Shown here piece by piece: positions 16,709-24,111 of a stretch of DNA of 24,111 nucleotides (position 1 is its first letter; every line of letters begins with the position of its first letter). Below the pieces are notes generated by a model. That model was given only the letters and a program-made list of their open reading frames with translations. It was not told where the DNA came from and did not search any database. Source of the stretch: Stentor coeruleus. Taxonomy: Eukaryota > Ciliophora > Heterotrichea > Heterotrichida > Stentoridae. Location of the stretch: NCBI GenBank assembly GCA_001970955.1, contig MPUH01001104.1, forward strand, positions 1-24,111, in the 5' to 3' direction. The position numbers were made by a program, and so were the translations under genes.

Positions 16709-19700
16709 ATGTTTGGTGACAATATACTTGGTATTAAACTACCAATAAATACATCAAAAAATATAGATTCAAGATATTTTGAAGGCGAAGATATGAAATT
16801 TACCTTCAATAAGCTTGAAGATTATATACAGAATTTTAAAATGACAAGAATTAATACCCCATGCCAAGGATCTGCTTTTGCAATCACTAAGGATGAGCGA
16901 TATATAGTCTTTGGTAGTCGCGAAGGTAGATGCGGAGTCTATGATTATGAAATACAAAAATTTATTTTTGATATAGACTTAAAAATTGGATCTTTATGGA
17001 CAATGGAATTTATTGAAAATGATAAATTTATTTTAGTAAATGGGGCTTCAGGGGCAGCTCATAAGTATCTATTCAGTGACTTTAGTTTAGTTGATCAATT
17101 TAATGGGCATACTAATCAAATTAACTTCATTAAGATTAGTTCAGATGAAAAAACTATGTATTCTTGTAGTGATGATAGAACTGTGAGAAAATGGAACTTA
17201 GAGTCAAGTAGCTATGAAGCAGAAATATTATATACTCATACTGATACTGTTTATGCAATAGACCTAAGCTCAGATGATAAATTTTTAGCTTCTGGATCAG
17301 GAGATAATTCCGTTATTGTATATTCTTTAGAATTAAAGAAGGTTATTGCAACTCTGACTGATCCAAATGATTTAGTTTGGTGTGTTAAGTTTTCTAAAAA
17401 GATGAACTTTTTGGTAGCAGGAGATGAAGATGGATTGATTCACGTATGGAAATTTGAGACTTGGGAAAAAATAACTACATTAGCTGGTCACACAGCCCGA
17501 GTTCGATTTATTGATATTTCTCTTGATGGTTCAATTTTAGTCAGTGCAGGCTTAGATTGTACAATCAAAATCTGGGATCCTCAAGGTTTGAAAAAAGAAA
17601 TTACATTAGAAGGTCATAGTGGCTGGGTCAAATGTGTTAAAATTAGCTTAGATCAAAGCAAAATTTTTTCAATAAGTGATGACCGCACTATTGCTATATG
17701 GAAAATCATTAATGATATTAGTGAAATAATACCTAATCAGAATATTGCTATAGAGCTTAATTCTTCTGAATCGAGTAATTTTTCATTGATTTGTGATATA
17801 AATACACAAACTTATGATTTAAAAGTAAAACAAGAACTGCTAAAAAATGACTTGAAAAACTTGGAGGTTATAAGCTATTCATTCAATATTTTCAAAAATA
17901 AACTTTACATTACTGCTAATAATAGTGAAAGCAACCCATGCTTTGTAATTTATGATTTGGCTAATGGTGTAAAAGAAAATGAAAAGTTGATTAAAGTAAA
18001 AAAAAATCTATACGAGAAAAATAATAGTGAAACTATAATAAAACATGAAGAATTACAGCCTGCTGATAACATGGATGATCAATTGATAAATATAAATTGT
18101 ATATACTATTCGTTTTTATTTCCCGATGAACGATATTATGTAGCGGCAACATATAAATATCTTCATATCTTCAGCCTCCCTAATTTAAGTCTCTTTGCTA
18201 CTATAAATAACATATTAGCATATAAGCATGCTGCAGTTACTAATGATGGTTTAAAGCTATTCTTAACTGGATATGAAAATATACTTAAGGCTTTTGATAT
18301 GTCAAAGTTATTAGAAATCCAGTCAATAAATTTAGAAGATAGTGCATCATTAATGTGTATCACACCCGATAACCAGTATTTGATCATTGCATTTAAAGAT
18401 TCATTAAATATTTTGAGTATCAAACAGCTTCAAATAATTAAAACAATCCCTGATTCTGGTGCTTCAAATATAGTTTTCAGTAAAAATCAGACGAGTTTCA
18501 TTTACAGTTTGACAGATACTCTTTGTTTTTTTGATCTGAAGAATTTTGAACTTATAACAAAAATCGAGCTTAATGAAAAAATTGAGAGTTTTTCATTATG
18601 CAATAATAATAGCTCTATAATTTACATAACTGGAACTAACGTCAAAATTTTATCAAATCCTTTAGAAATTAATACTGATGAAATTGTTATATATGGAAAC
18701 TTGACTAACTTTTATAGTTTTATTGACTATGCTTACTCAATAATATTAAATGAAAACCCACTCGAATATACTCCAGAGTTCGATTCCTGGATTATTATGC
18801 CTTATCATATAAACCTTATGCATTTTTATACTTACTATAATAAAATTGAGCTGTTAAAGCAAGCCTTAAACAACAAATCACCTTTTTTAAATTCTCTTTT
18901 AGGTTACAGTCCTTTACAAATATGTCTTGAAAATGGCTCTATGAAAACTTTGGATATCATCTATGAAAGTTGTTATAAAAGATTAAATGATGGTGACTCA
19001 TGGGCTTTTCACTGCTTCGGAGACTCTCTAATAAGTCTTAACAAGTCAGGTTTTAGCAAACTTCACAACTTTTATGAAATCGCATTTATTAAGAGTACTG
19101 CTCCTTCTCTACCTAAATACTGTGATGATAGTTTAATACTTCCGATTTATATTCAATCTAATAACCCTGTTACAGATATTAATGATTTCGACCCAAACTA
19201 CTTTATAAGTGATGGAAAGTCCATAGAATTTGTTAGAAGTGCATTTAAGTTAAGTATTAGTGCAGGGTCTATTAAAAGCCTTAAATTTTTGGAGAGTATA
19301 CTTGAATGCACAAATTTGGAAATATTTACCACTGACTTCTTAAGAACAATATTAAAATGTAAATTGAGTGCAGTTAAAGGATTTATGGTATTCCAAACTA
19401 TAATTTATACTATTTATTTGATTTGTCTTACTTATACAGCTTTTTTTAATAAGTTCGTAGAAAATAACCAAATATCTGTTTCTGAAAATTCTAATGATGC
19501 GATTTCATCATGGGTGCTGTTAATTGGATTTATTATTAATGTTCTTTTTTTCCTTAATGAATTAGCTAAAATGAATGAAGGGTTAAATTACTGGACTAAT
19601 ATTTGGAATATTATAGATTTATGTCGTTTTGTATTATTTACAGTTTTTACTTGGGCTTTCTACTTTTATGCATTTGAAATTTCTCCTGTTTTAAGCTATT

Positions 19701-20515
19701 TAGAAGTACTGTTATTCCTTGTTTCTTGGATTAGAGGGTTAACTTTTTTCCGTACTTTTGAAAAAACAAGATATTTAACTGTTTTAATTTTTGAAGTATT
19801 CTCAGATATGGCTAGTTTTATGTTACTTACAGTTTATTCTATGATTGGCCTATCACTTTTACTCTTATTTTCTGAAAAAGAAACATATGAAAATGTTTTT
19901 AATACAATTGGGTTTACTTATATGACTACCTTAGGAGAATATCAATCATATGGAAAAGAAGTTTCAAGTTTTAATACTTTAAGCCTTATAATTTTTACAC
20001 TTGCATCAATCATTAATACAATTTTGATGATGAATTTGCTTATTTCAATTATTGGTGGCACTTTTGATAGAATTCAGCAAGAGTTGGTAATCCGAGATAT
20101 GAAATTGAAGGCAGAAATTATTTTTGAGATAGAAAATCTTATGTTTTGGAAAAGAAATATGAATAATCCAGTTTTCATACAGGTTATTCTTCCGAAAGGT
20201 GGGGATAATGAAGAAGGATTTGCTTGGGATAGAAAAATTAGAGAAATCCAAAGGTCTATAAAAACAGGCTATGATGATGAACTTAGCAAACAGATAAAAA
20301 TAAAAAATAATAATATTAAGGAGATACTTGATTCTATGAAGAAATCAAATGAAGATGTCATTAAAGAAATGTTTGATTCTATGAAAAAATCTAATGAAGA
20401 TAGCATCAATGAAAAAATTAAAGCAAATAATGAGATCATTAAAGAAATGTTTGATTCTATGAAGAAATCAAATGATGAGAATATTGAGAAGATTCTAGCA
20501 GCATTAAAGAATTAA
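16709..20515 (+). CDS. WD40-propeller / TRP-like six-TM ion channel fusion
   Basis: A single 1268-aa frame. WD40 repeats occupy about 50-335, with GH or HT starts at 133, 177, 260 and 302 and endings such as TVRKWNL, LIHVWKF, TIKIWD and TIAIWK. A second, degenerate propeller covers about 460-650. An ankyrin-like helix pair (GYSPLQICLENGSMKTLDIIY start, 732-752) follows. The membrane part has S1 about 891-912, S2 933-951, S3 968-990, S4 995-1012, S5 1024-1055, a pore loop with TYMTTLGEY (1070-1078) and S6 about 1088-1116. S6 ends in MMNLLISIIGGTFDRI, close to the TRP-family LLNLLIAxMxxTF. The S4 has few positive charges, so it is not a classical voltage sensor. The C-terminus carries three copies of a DSMKKSNED motif (1208-1256) in a coiled coil. 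A cation channel gated through its cytosolic propellers is inference; selectivity cannot be read. Confidence 0.88.
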   Translation: MFGDNILGIKLPINTSKNIDSRYFEGEDMKFTFNKLEDYIQNFKMTRINTPCQGSAFAITKDERYIVFGSREGRCGVYDYEIQKFIFDIDLKIGSLWTMEFIENDKFILVNGASGAAHKYLFSDFSLVDQFNGHTNQINFIKISSDEKTMYSCSDDRTVRKWNLESSSYEAEILYTHTDTVYAIDLSSDDKFLASGSGDNSVIVYSLELKKVIATLTDPNDLVWCVKFSKKMNFLVAGDEDGLIHVWKFETWEKITTLAGHTARVRFIDISLDGSILVSAGLDCTIKIWDPQGLKKEITLEGHSGWVKCVKISLDQSKIFSISDDRTIAIWKIINDISEIIPNQNIAIELNSSESSNFSLICDINTQTYDLKVKQELLKNDLKNLEVISYSFNIFKNKLYITANNSESNPCFVIYDLANGVKENEKLIKVKKNLYEKNNSETIIKHEELQPADNMDDQLININCIYYSFLFPDERYYVAATYKYLHIFSLPNLSLFATINNILAYKHAAVTNDGLKLFLTGYENILKAFDMSKLLEIQSINLEDSASLMCITPDNQYLIIAFKDSLNILSIKQLQIIKTIPDSGASNIVFSKNQTSFIYSLTDTLCFFDLKNFELITKIELNEKIESFSLCNNNSSIIYITGTNVKILSNPLEINTDEIVIYGNLTNFYSFIDYAYSIILNENPLEYTPEFDSWIIMPYHINLMHFYTYYNKIELLKQALNNKSPFLNSLLGYSPLQICLENGSMKTLDIIYESCYKRLNDGDSWAFHCFGDSLISLNKSGFSKLHNFYEIAFIKSTAPSLPKYCDDSLILPIYIQSNNPVTDINDFDPNYFISDGKSIEFVRSAFKLSISAGSIKSLKFLESILECTNLEIFTTDFLRTILKCKLSAVKGFMVFQTIIYTIYLICLTYTAFFNKFVENNQISVSENSNDAISSWVLLIGFIINVLFFLNELAKMNEGLNYWTNIWNIIDLCRFVLFTVFTWAFYFYAFEISPVLSYLEVLLFLVSWIRGLTFFRTFEKTRYLTVLIFEVFSDMASFMLLTVYSMIGLSLLLLFSEKETYENVFNTIGFTYMTTLGEYQSYGKEVSSFNTLSLIIFTLASIINTILMMNLLISIIGGTFDRIQQELVIRDMKLKAEIIFEIENLMFWKRNMNNPVFIQVILPKGGDNEEGFAWDRKIREIQRSIKTGYDDELSKQIKIKNNNIKEILDSMKKSNEDVIKEMFDSMKKSNEDSINEKIKANNEIIKEMFDSMKKSNDENIEKILAALKN
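20318..20512 (+). repeat. In-gene repeat encoding three copies of a K-E-[ML]-[FL]-DSMKKSN coiled-coil motif
   Basis: Codons for D-S-M-K-K-S-N recur at residues 1208-1214, 1223-1229 and 1249-1255 of the channel protein. The first two are 15 residues apart; the third is preceded by an additional N-E-K-I-K-A-N segment. The DNA copies are nearly identical (gattctatgaaraaatcwaatga), so the expansion is recent or recombining. It lies in the predicted C-terminal coiled coil, which in TRP channels often sets tetramer assembly. Confidence 0.8.
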
Positions 20516-21041
20516 AGTAATGAGAAAACTGAGGGTAAGCTTGAATCTTAAAATATTCATCAAAGCTCCCTCAATATAGTTAGATAATTAGAATATTTTT
20601 AAAAAGTTTGATAATAATTGTAGTAGTTTGCTTATATCGCATAAATACAACAAATTAAATTCTGCAATGGAAATAGCAAAAAATCTAATAATAAAAGCCT
20701 ATACTGTTCAAGTAAACTTATTTATTATTTTATCTTAAAAGTCCTACATTATTCTTAATAAGCCCTCTGCTCCAAAATAATATTTCTTTAACATTATTAC
20801 TATATTTATTTATCATTATAAATTCCTATAAAAATACCCTAATCACTCTTACACAAAAAAAAAAATCTTTTATATCATATCATGATAACCTATCTCATCT
20901 TCTCTCATACATATCACAATAAACCTAACTAAAAACTCTTAAACCCAATTCATAAAATCTATTATAATCTCTAAACCTAACCTAAAAAAATTGGCGAAAA
21001 CAAACCTCATCTCTCTAGAAAATAATAAAAACTATTAAACA
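20516..21041. other. Intergenic between channel and Aurora-type kinase genes
   Basis: The left half is AT-rich with little skew. From about 20740 to the start codon it becomes C-rich and G-poor on +, the usual 5' flank pattern here. No gene or repeat is seen. Confidence 0.55.
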
Positions 21042-22958
21042 ATGAATATCGATTTATTCGAGCCTCCCATGCAGTTAAACAAAAGCGATTTAGAATTTCA
21101 ACGCAAAATCGGTGATGGGGCTTTTGCAAGTGTTTGGCGAGTTAAAAACAAACACACAGGCAAGTTTTTCGCTTTGAAAATTGTCCAGAAATCCAAAGTG
21201 TCCAAGATACTCCCTCAATTTAAAAGAGAAGTTTCTATAATGTACGAAGTAGAACATCAGCATATAGTAAAACTTCATACGCATTTTGAAGATTTCAAGT
21301 GTTTTTATTTGCTTATGGAACTTGCTGAAGGTGGATCTTTATTCCAAAAACTCTTCAAAGAAAAGGTTTTTAATGAAAAAATAGCTTATGAGTACTTCAA
21401 ACAAGTTCTTAATGCTATTGATTATTTACACAACCGTTCACCACCAATAATCCATCGAGATATTAAACCTGAAAACATCCTTTTGAATAAAAAAGGTCAA
21501 ATAAAACTTACTGATTTCGGTTGGGCGAATTATCTTAATGATACAAGACATACAACTTGTGGTACACTAGAATACCTACCTCCTGAAATTATTGAAGAAA
21601 AAGAACATGATTTGTCTGTTGATATATGGTGTTTAGGGGTACTTTTATATGAAATGCTTTGTGGAACTACTCCATTCAAAGCTAATGTTAAAGAGATGAT
21701 TATCTATAATATTACCAAAGGGACGATTCGATTTCCATCTACTCTTTCCCCATCAGCCAAAGACCTTATTTTAAAAATGCTCGAACGATCACATGAGAAT
21801 CGAATTACCATAAACGATGTGAAAAATCATGAATGGGTTAATTCTCATAGTTCTGAAGAATTATATGAGAAATTCTTAGATGAATCTACTTCAGCAACAA
21901 TTATTATAGATATGAGTACTTGTAAAAGCACAAAAGATAGCTTTGCTGAAGAAACCTCGAAAAAAATCGATGTCAAAGAAGAATTAGTACTTGCAAAAAA
22001 TAAAGCTAAAACACTTGAAGATAAAATTTTATCAGCGAATTGTGATAAAATCAAACTTACTTCAACAGAAAAAATATTAAAAAAAACCCTTTATGATGCT
22101 GATCTTGAACTTCAACATTTACTGATGATTGACACAAGTTCAAGTATATCAGAAAAACTTCATAATATAAAAAAATCCAATTTTGATAAGACCCAGTTGT
22201 GTAAAAAACAAAGGTTTTACTTAGAAAAACTTCAATTAAATATCGTAGAAATCGATAAAGAAATTTCTGTAAAAGAAAATGAACTTAAAAACCTACAAAG
22301 TAAAGCTAAAAGTTTAAACATGGGCTTTTCAAGAATTAAAAGCTATAAAAGTCTTGATATTTCTTCCTTACAAATCAATTTAGATGTTATGCAATCACAA
22401 CTTGGGGATAGATCTTCATGTCATTCTTATGATTTGTCAATAAAAGATATCAAAAACTTCATGGAAAATTCTATAAACCAACTTCCTGAGTTTTCAAAAC
22501 GGGAATATGAAAGGAAAATTGATGAATGCAAAGAACAAGCTATGGAATTTGAACAGAAAATAACAGAGGAAGCGATAAATTTTGAAGATACAAAAAATAG
22601 AATATTACAAAGTTATGGGAAAATCAAAGAGGAATTAATGAAGATTATGAGAAAAAATCGAGAGGATTGGAGAAAAAATAAGGTTTTAAAAGAAAATCAA
22701 CAGAAAAAAGACTTGTTAAAAATGTGTAATGAAGTTATAGAAAATCCTCATGGGGTTAATGAAATGAGTATATATGAAGCTAAAGAAAAACTTAGAATTA
22801 TAAAAGAAGATTTGAATAAAAGTTATATGAGGATTAAAGGATTAAGAAAAGAAAGATTTAGACTTAGGGAGACTATTGATGTGAAAGATATGGAAATAGA
22901 TGATATCAAGTTTGAAATAGGCAAGGTTAAAACTATTTCAAGTCTTTACCATTGGTAA
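21042..22958 (+). CDS. Aurora-type protein kinase with long C-terminal coiled coil
   Basis: A 638-aa protein. The kinase domain (about 17-268) has glycine loop GDGAFASV (24-31), K46, E63, HRD 138-140, KPEN 142-145, DFG 158-160 followed by the Aurora-typical W161, T-loop RHTTCGTLEYLPPEII (169-184) and the VDIWCLGVLLYE segment. DFGW and CGTLxYLPPE are the best marks of the Aurora family. The T-loop lacks one residue between the phospho-threonines and Cys compared with animal Aurora (TTxCGT). Residues about 305-638 are nearly all Lys/Glu/Leu-rich helix, predicted coiled coil, with a break around 430-450. Aurora kinases normally have a short C-terminus, so this tail is unusual and could replace a targeting partner. 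A role in mitosis or cilium disassembly is family knowledge; the tail's role is unknown. It converges on the SHIPPO gene, with 59 bp between stops. Confidence 0.9.
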   Translation: MNIDLFEPPMQLNKSDLEFQRKIGDGAFASVWRVKNKHTGKFFALKIVQKSKVSKILPQFKREVSIMYEVEHQHIVKLHTHFEDFKCFYLLMELAEGGSLFQKLFKEKVFNEKIAYEYFKQVLNAIDYLHNRSPPIIHRDIKPENILLNKKGQIKLTDFGWANYLNDTRHTTCGTLEYLPPEIIEEKEHDLSVDIWCLGVLLYEMLCGTTPFKANVKEMIIYNITKGTIRFPSTLSPSAKDLILKMLERSHENRITINDVKNHEWVNSHSSEELYEKFLDESTSATIIIDMSTCKSTKDSFAEETSKKIDVKEELVLAKNKAKTLEDKILSANCDKIKLTSTEKILKKTLYDADLELQHLLMIDTSSSISEKLHNIKKSNFDKTQLCKKQRFYLEKLQLNIVEIDKEISVKENELKNLQSKAKSLNMGFSRIKSYKSLDISSLQINLDVMQSQLGDRSSCHSYDLSIKDIKNFMENSINQLPEFSKREYERKIDECKEQAMEFEQKITEEAINFEDTKNRILQSYGKIKEELMKIMRKNREDWRKNKVLKENQQKKDLLKMCNEVIENPHGVNEMSIYEAKEKLRIIKEDLNKSYMRIKGLRKERFRLRETIDVKDMEIDDIKFEIGKVKTISSLYHW

Positions 22959-23017
22959 TATAATAATGATTATGCTTAGATAAGATTTTTAACTATAACT
23001 TAAAATATCAAGTATTT

Positions 23018-23650
23018 TTAATGGTTTTTTGGTTTTATAGATGCATGGCCTATAGTAGATGGGATTTCATAAAGGCCTGGGCCAGGTACGAGGCTGATTT
23101 TAAAGTTGGGAGAGGCTTTTGGGATTGTAAATCCAGTTTTTTTTGGGGAGTTTGTGGTAAAATATTGCCCTGGTGGTGGACTTATAAACTTTTCTCTTGG
23201 CATACGGTCTTGTTTAGGAAACTGTATTTTTGGTGAACTTCCTTTACTAAAACTTGTATTTGGTGAGTAGTACCCAGGTCCAGGGCTTTGTGAAGCATTA
23301 AAACTTTGATTTCTAGCTTTACTTATACTCCATTGATACCTTTTCTCTACTTTTTTATAATCATATTCTCCTGGACCTGGAGATTTATTTCTTGATTCTA
23401 TAAAACGAGGACTTTTACTTAATGAATAACCTATTGTCCTTGATGTATAACTTGGATCATAAACACCTGGACCTGGTATTGAGTAAATATTATGTATTTT
23501 TCTAAGGCTTTTAGAAAAAGAATATGATAGAGTACTTGTTGACATTGGTGGTGAGATTTGATAATTACCAGGACCAGGGATTTCTTTATTAGAAGAAATT
23601 GGGTATGTGGATTTTGGGATTGTATAAGCTGGGGATATTGGGCCTATCAT
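23018..23650 (-). CDS. SHIPPO/sperm-tail PG-rich repeat protein (ODF3/CIMAP-like)
   Basis: A 210-aa protein built from six Pro-Gly repeats: PGPGNY (25-30), PGPGVY (59-64), PGPGEY (91-96), PGPGYY (123-128), PPPGQY (158-163) and PGPGLY (189-194). The spacing is about 31-35 residues. Each is followed by a stretch with a basic, aromatic element such as YSFSKS or YSLSKS. This is the STPGR (SHIPPO) repeat of ODF3/CIMAP and related proteins that coat or line ciliary and cortical microtubules. It is a low-complexity, basic protein (His/Lys-rich end) with no other domain. Stentor has many cortical microtubule ribbons, so a cortical rather than axonemal role is also possible. One exon. Confidence 0.9.
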   Translation of the reverse strand: MIGPISPAYTIPKSTYPISSNKEIPGPGNYQISPPMSTSTLSYSFSKSLRKIHNIYSIPGPGVYDPSYTSRTIGYSLSKSPRFIESRNKSPGPGEYDYKKVEKRYQWSISKARNQSFNASQSPGPGYYSPNTSFSKGSSPKIQFPKQDRMPREKFISPPPGQYFTTNSPKKTGFTIPKASPNFKISLVPGPGLYEIPSTIGHASIKPKNH

Positions 23651-24111
23651 ATTTACATATTAGAGAAAATTTGATGTTATGAAGATTATTTATAAGGAAA
23701 ATTATGATGATTTTGATATTGATAAGATGTTTGAAAAGGATAAGATTGTTTGGAGTTTTGGGTATAAAAATATGAGGATGTAGGGGTAATAGATGGGGCT
23801 ATGTGATATGAAATTTAATTATTGTGTGTGAATTTGGAGTTGTTATTGGATGATAGATATGATTTTGATATGATAATATAAGAAAAAAATAAAAGGTTTT
23901 TGGATGGAAATATTAGATGATAAAAAATAATAAAATTTATGGGTTTGTATATAGACAAAGAGTAGAAATACCAGGAAATATCAATTATAAATACCCTTAT
24001 AGCTTTATGAATATATATAAAATAAACTATAAATTATTCTCAATAGGTTTCAAGAAAAATAGTAAATCTAAAATAGAATCCTACTTATATAATAATATAA
24101 TACTATAATAC
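23651..24111. other. Right-end sequence without gene
   Basis: The first about 230 bp are G-rich on + (5' flank of the SHIPPO gene on the minus strand). The rest is AT-rich. A 63-codon plus-strand frame at 23917 is Lys/Asn/Ile/Tyr-rich and not convincing. There is no telomere at the right edge, so the chromosome continues or the assembly broke here. Confidence 0.55.

Noticed and set aside
23917..24108. 63-codon plus-strand frame at the right end
   Set aside because: Composition is Lys/Asn/Ile/Tyr as expected from random AT-rich DNA, with no domain.

Overview
The window looks like the end of a macronuclear chromosome from a heterotrich ciliate, most probably Stentor (S. coeruleus-like). Four observations point there. 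(1) The first 19 bases are C-strand telomere, CCCTAACA twice plus CCC, the 8-mer known from Stentor and Blepharisma. (2) The polo-like kinase gene is interrupted by a perfect 15-nt GT...AG intron, the length that marks Stentor. (3) All genes read in the standard code: TAA, TAG and TGA all act as stops, which argues against Blepharisma (UGA = Trp) and against UAR = Gln ciliates. (4) Genes are short, AT-rich and closely packed, and many are ciliary or centriolar. The right end has no telomere.

Layout: I support 16 protein genes, 9 on - and 7 on +. From the telomere: a membrane-anchored bZIP factor (-) and a Y-N-[IV]-[IL]-[ST] repeat protein (-); an F-box-associated (FBA) domain protein (+); PLK4 (-, with the 15-nt intron); a METTL21-type methyltransferase (-) starting 5 bp after the RWDD1 homologue (-); dynein light chain LC8 (-) head-to-head at 67 bp with a small DIX-domain protein (+); a Rab21-like GTPase (-); RSPH1 (+); a UBE2Q-type E2 (+); UBFD1 (+); an unrecognised basic/coiled-coil protein (-); a 1268-aa protein fusing WD40 propellers to a TRP-like six-TM channel (+); an Aurora-type kinase with a long C-terminal coiled coil (+); and a SHIPPO/PGP-repeat protein (-). 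I found no RNA gene, transposon or CRISPR array.

The genes do not form an operon-like pathway, but themes recur: cilium/centriole (PLK4, LC8, RSPH1, SHIPPO, perhaps the YNII-repeat protein), cell cycle (PLK4, Aurora), the ubiquitin system (FBA, UBE2Q, UBFD1) and cell polarity (DIX).

Two window-wide patterns stand out. First, intergenic DNA has an extreme C/G strand asymmetry tied to gene orientation: the sense strand is C-rich and nearly G-free upstream of genes, and G-rich and C-poor downstream. It flips between neighbouring convergent or divergent genes and is weak around the FBA and WD40-channel genes. Second, all three single N bases (2724, 13116, 16385) sit exactly between two copies of a 56-110 bp direct repeat. 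These are almost certainly unmerged contig overlaps rather than biological duplications, and one lies inside the FBA coding sequence.
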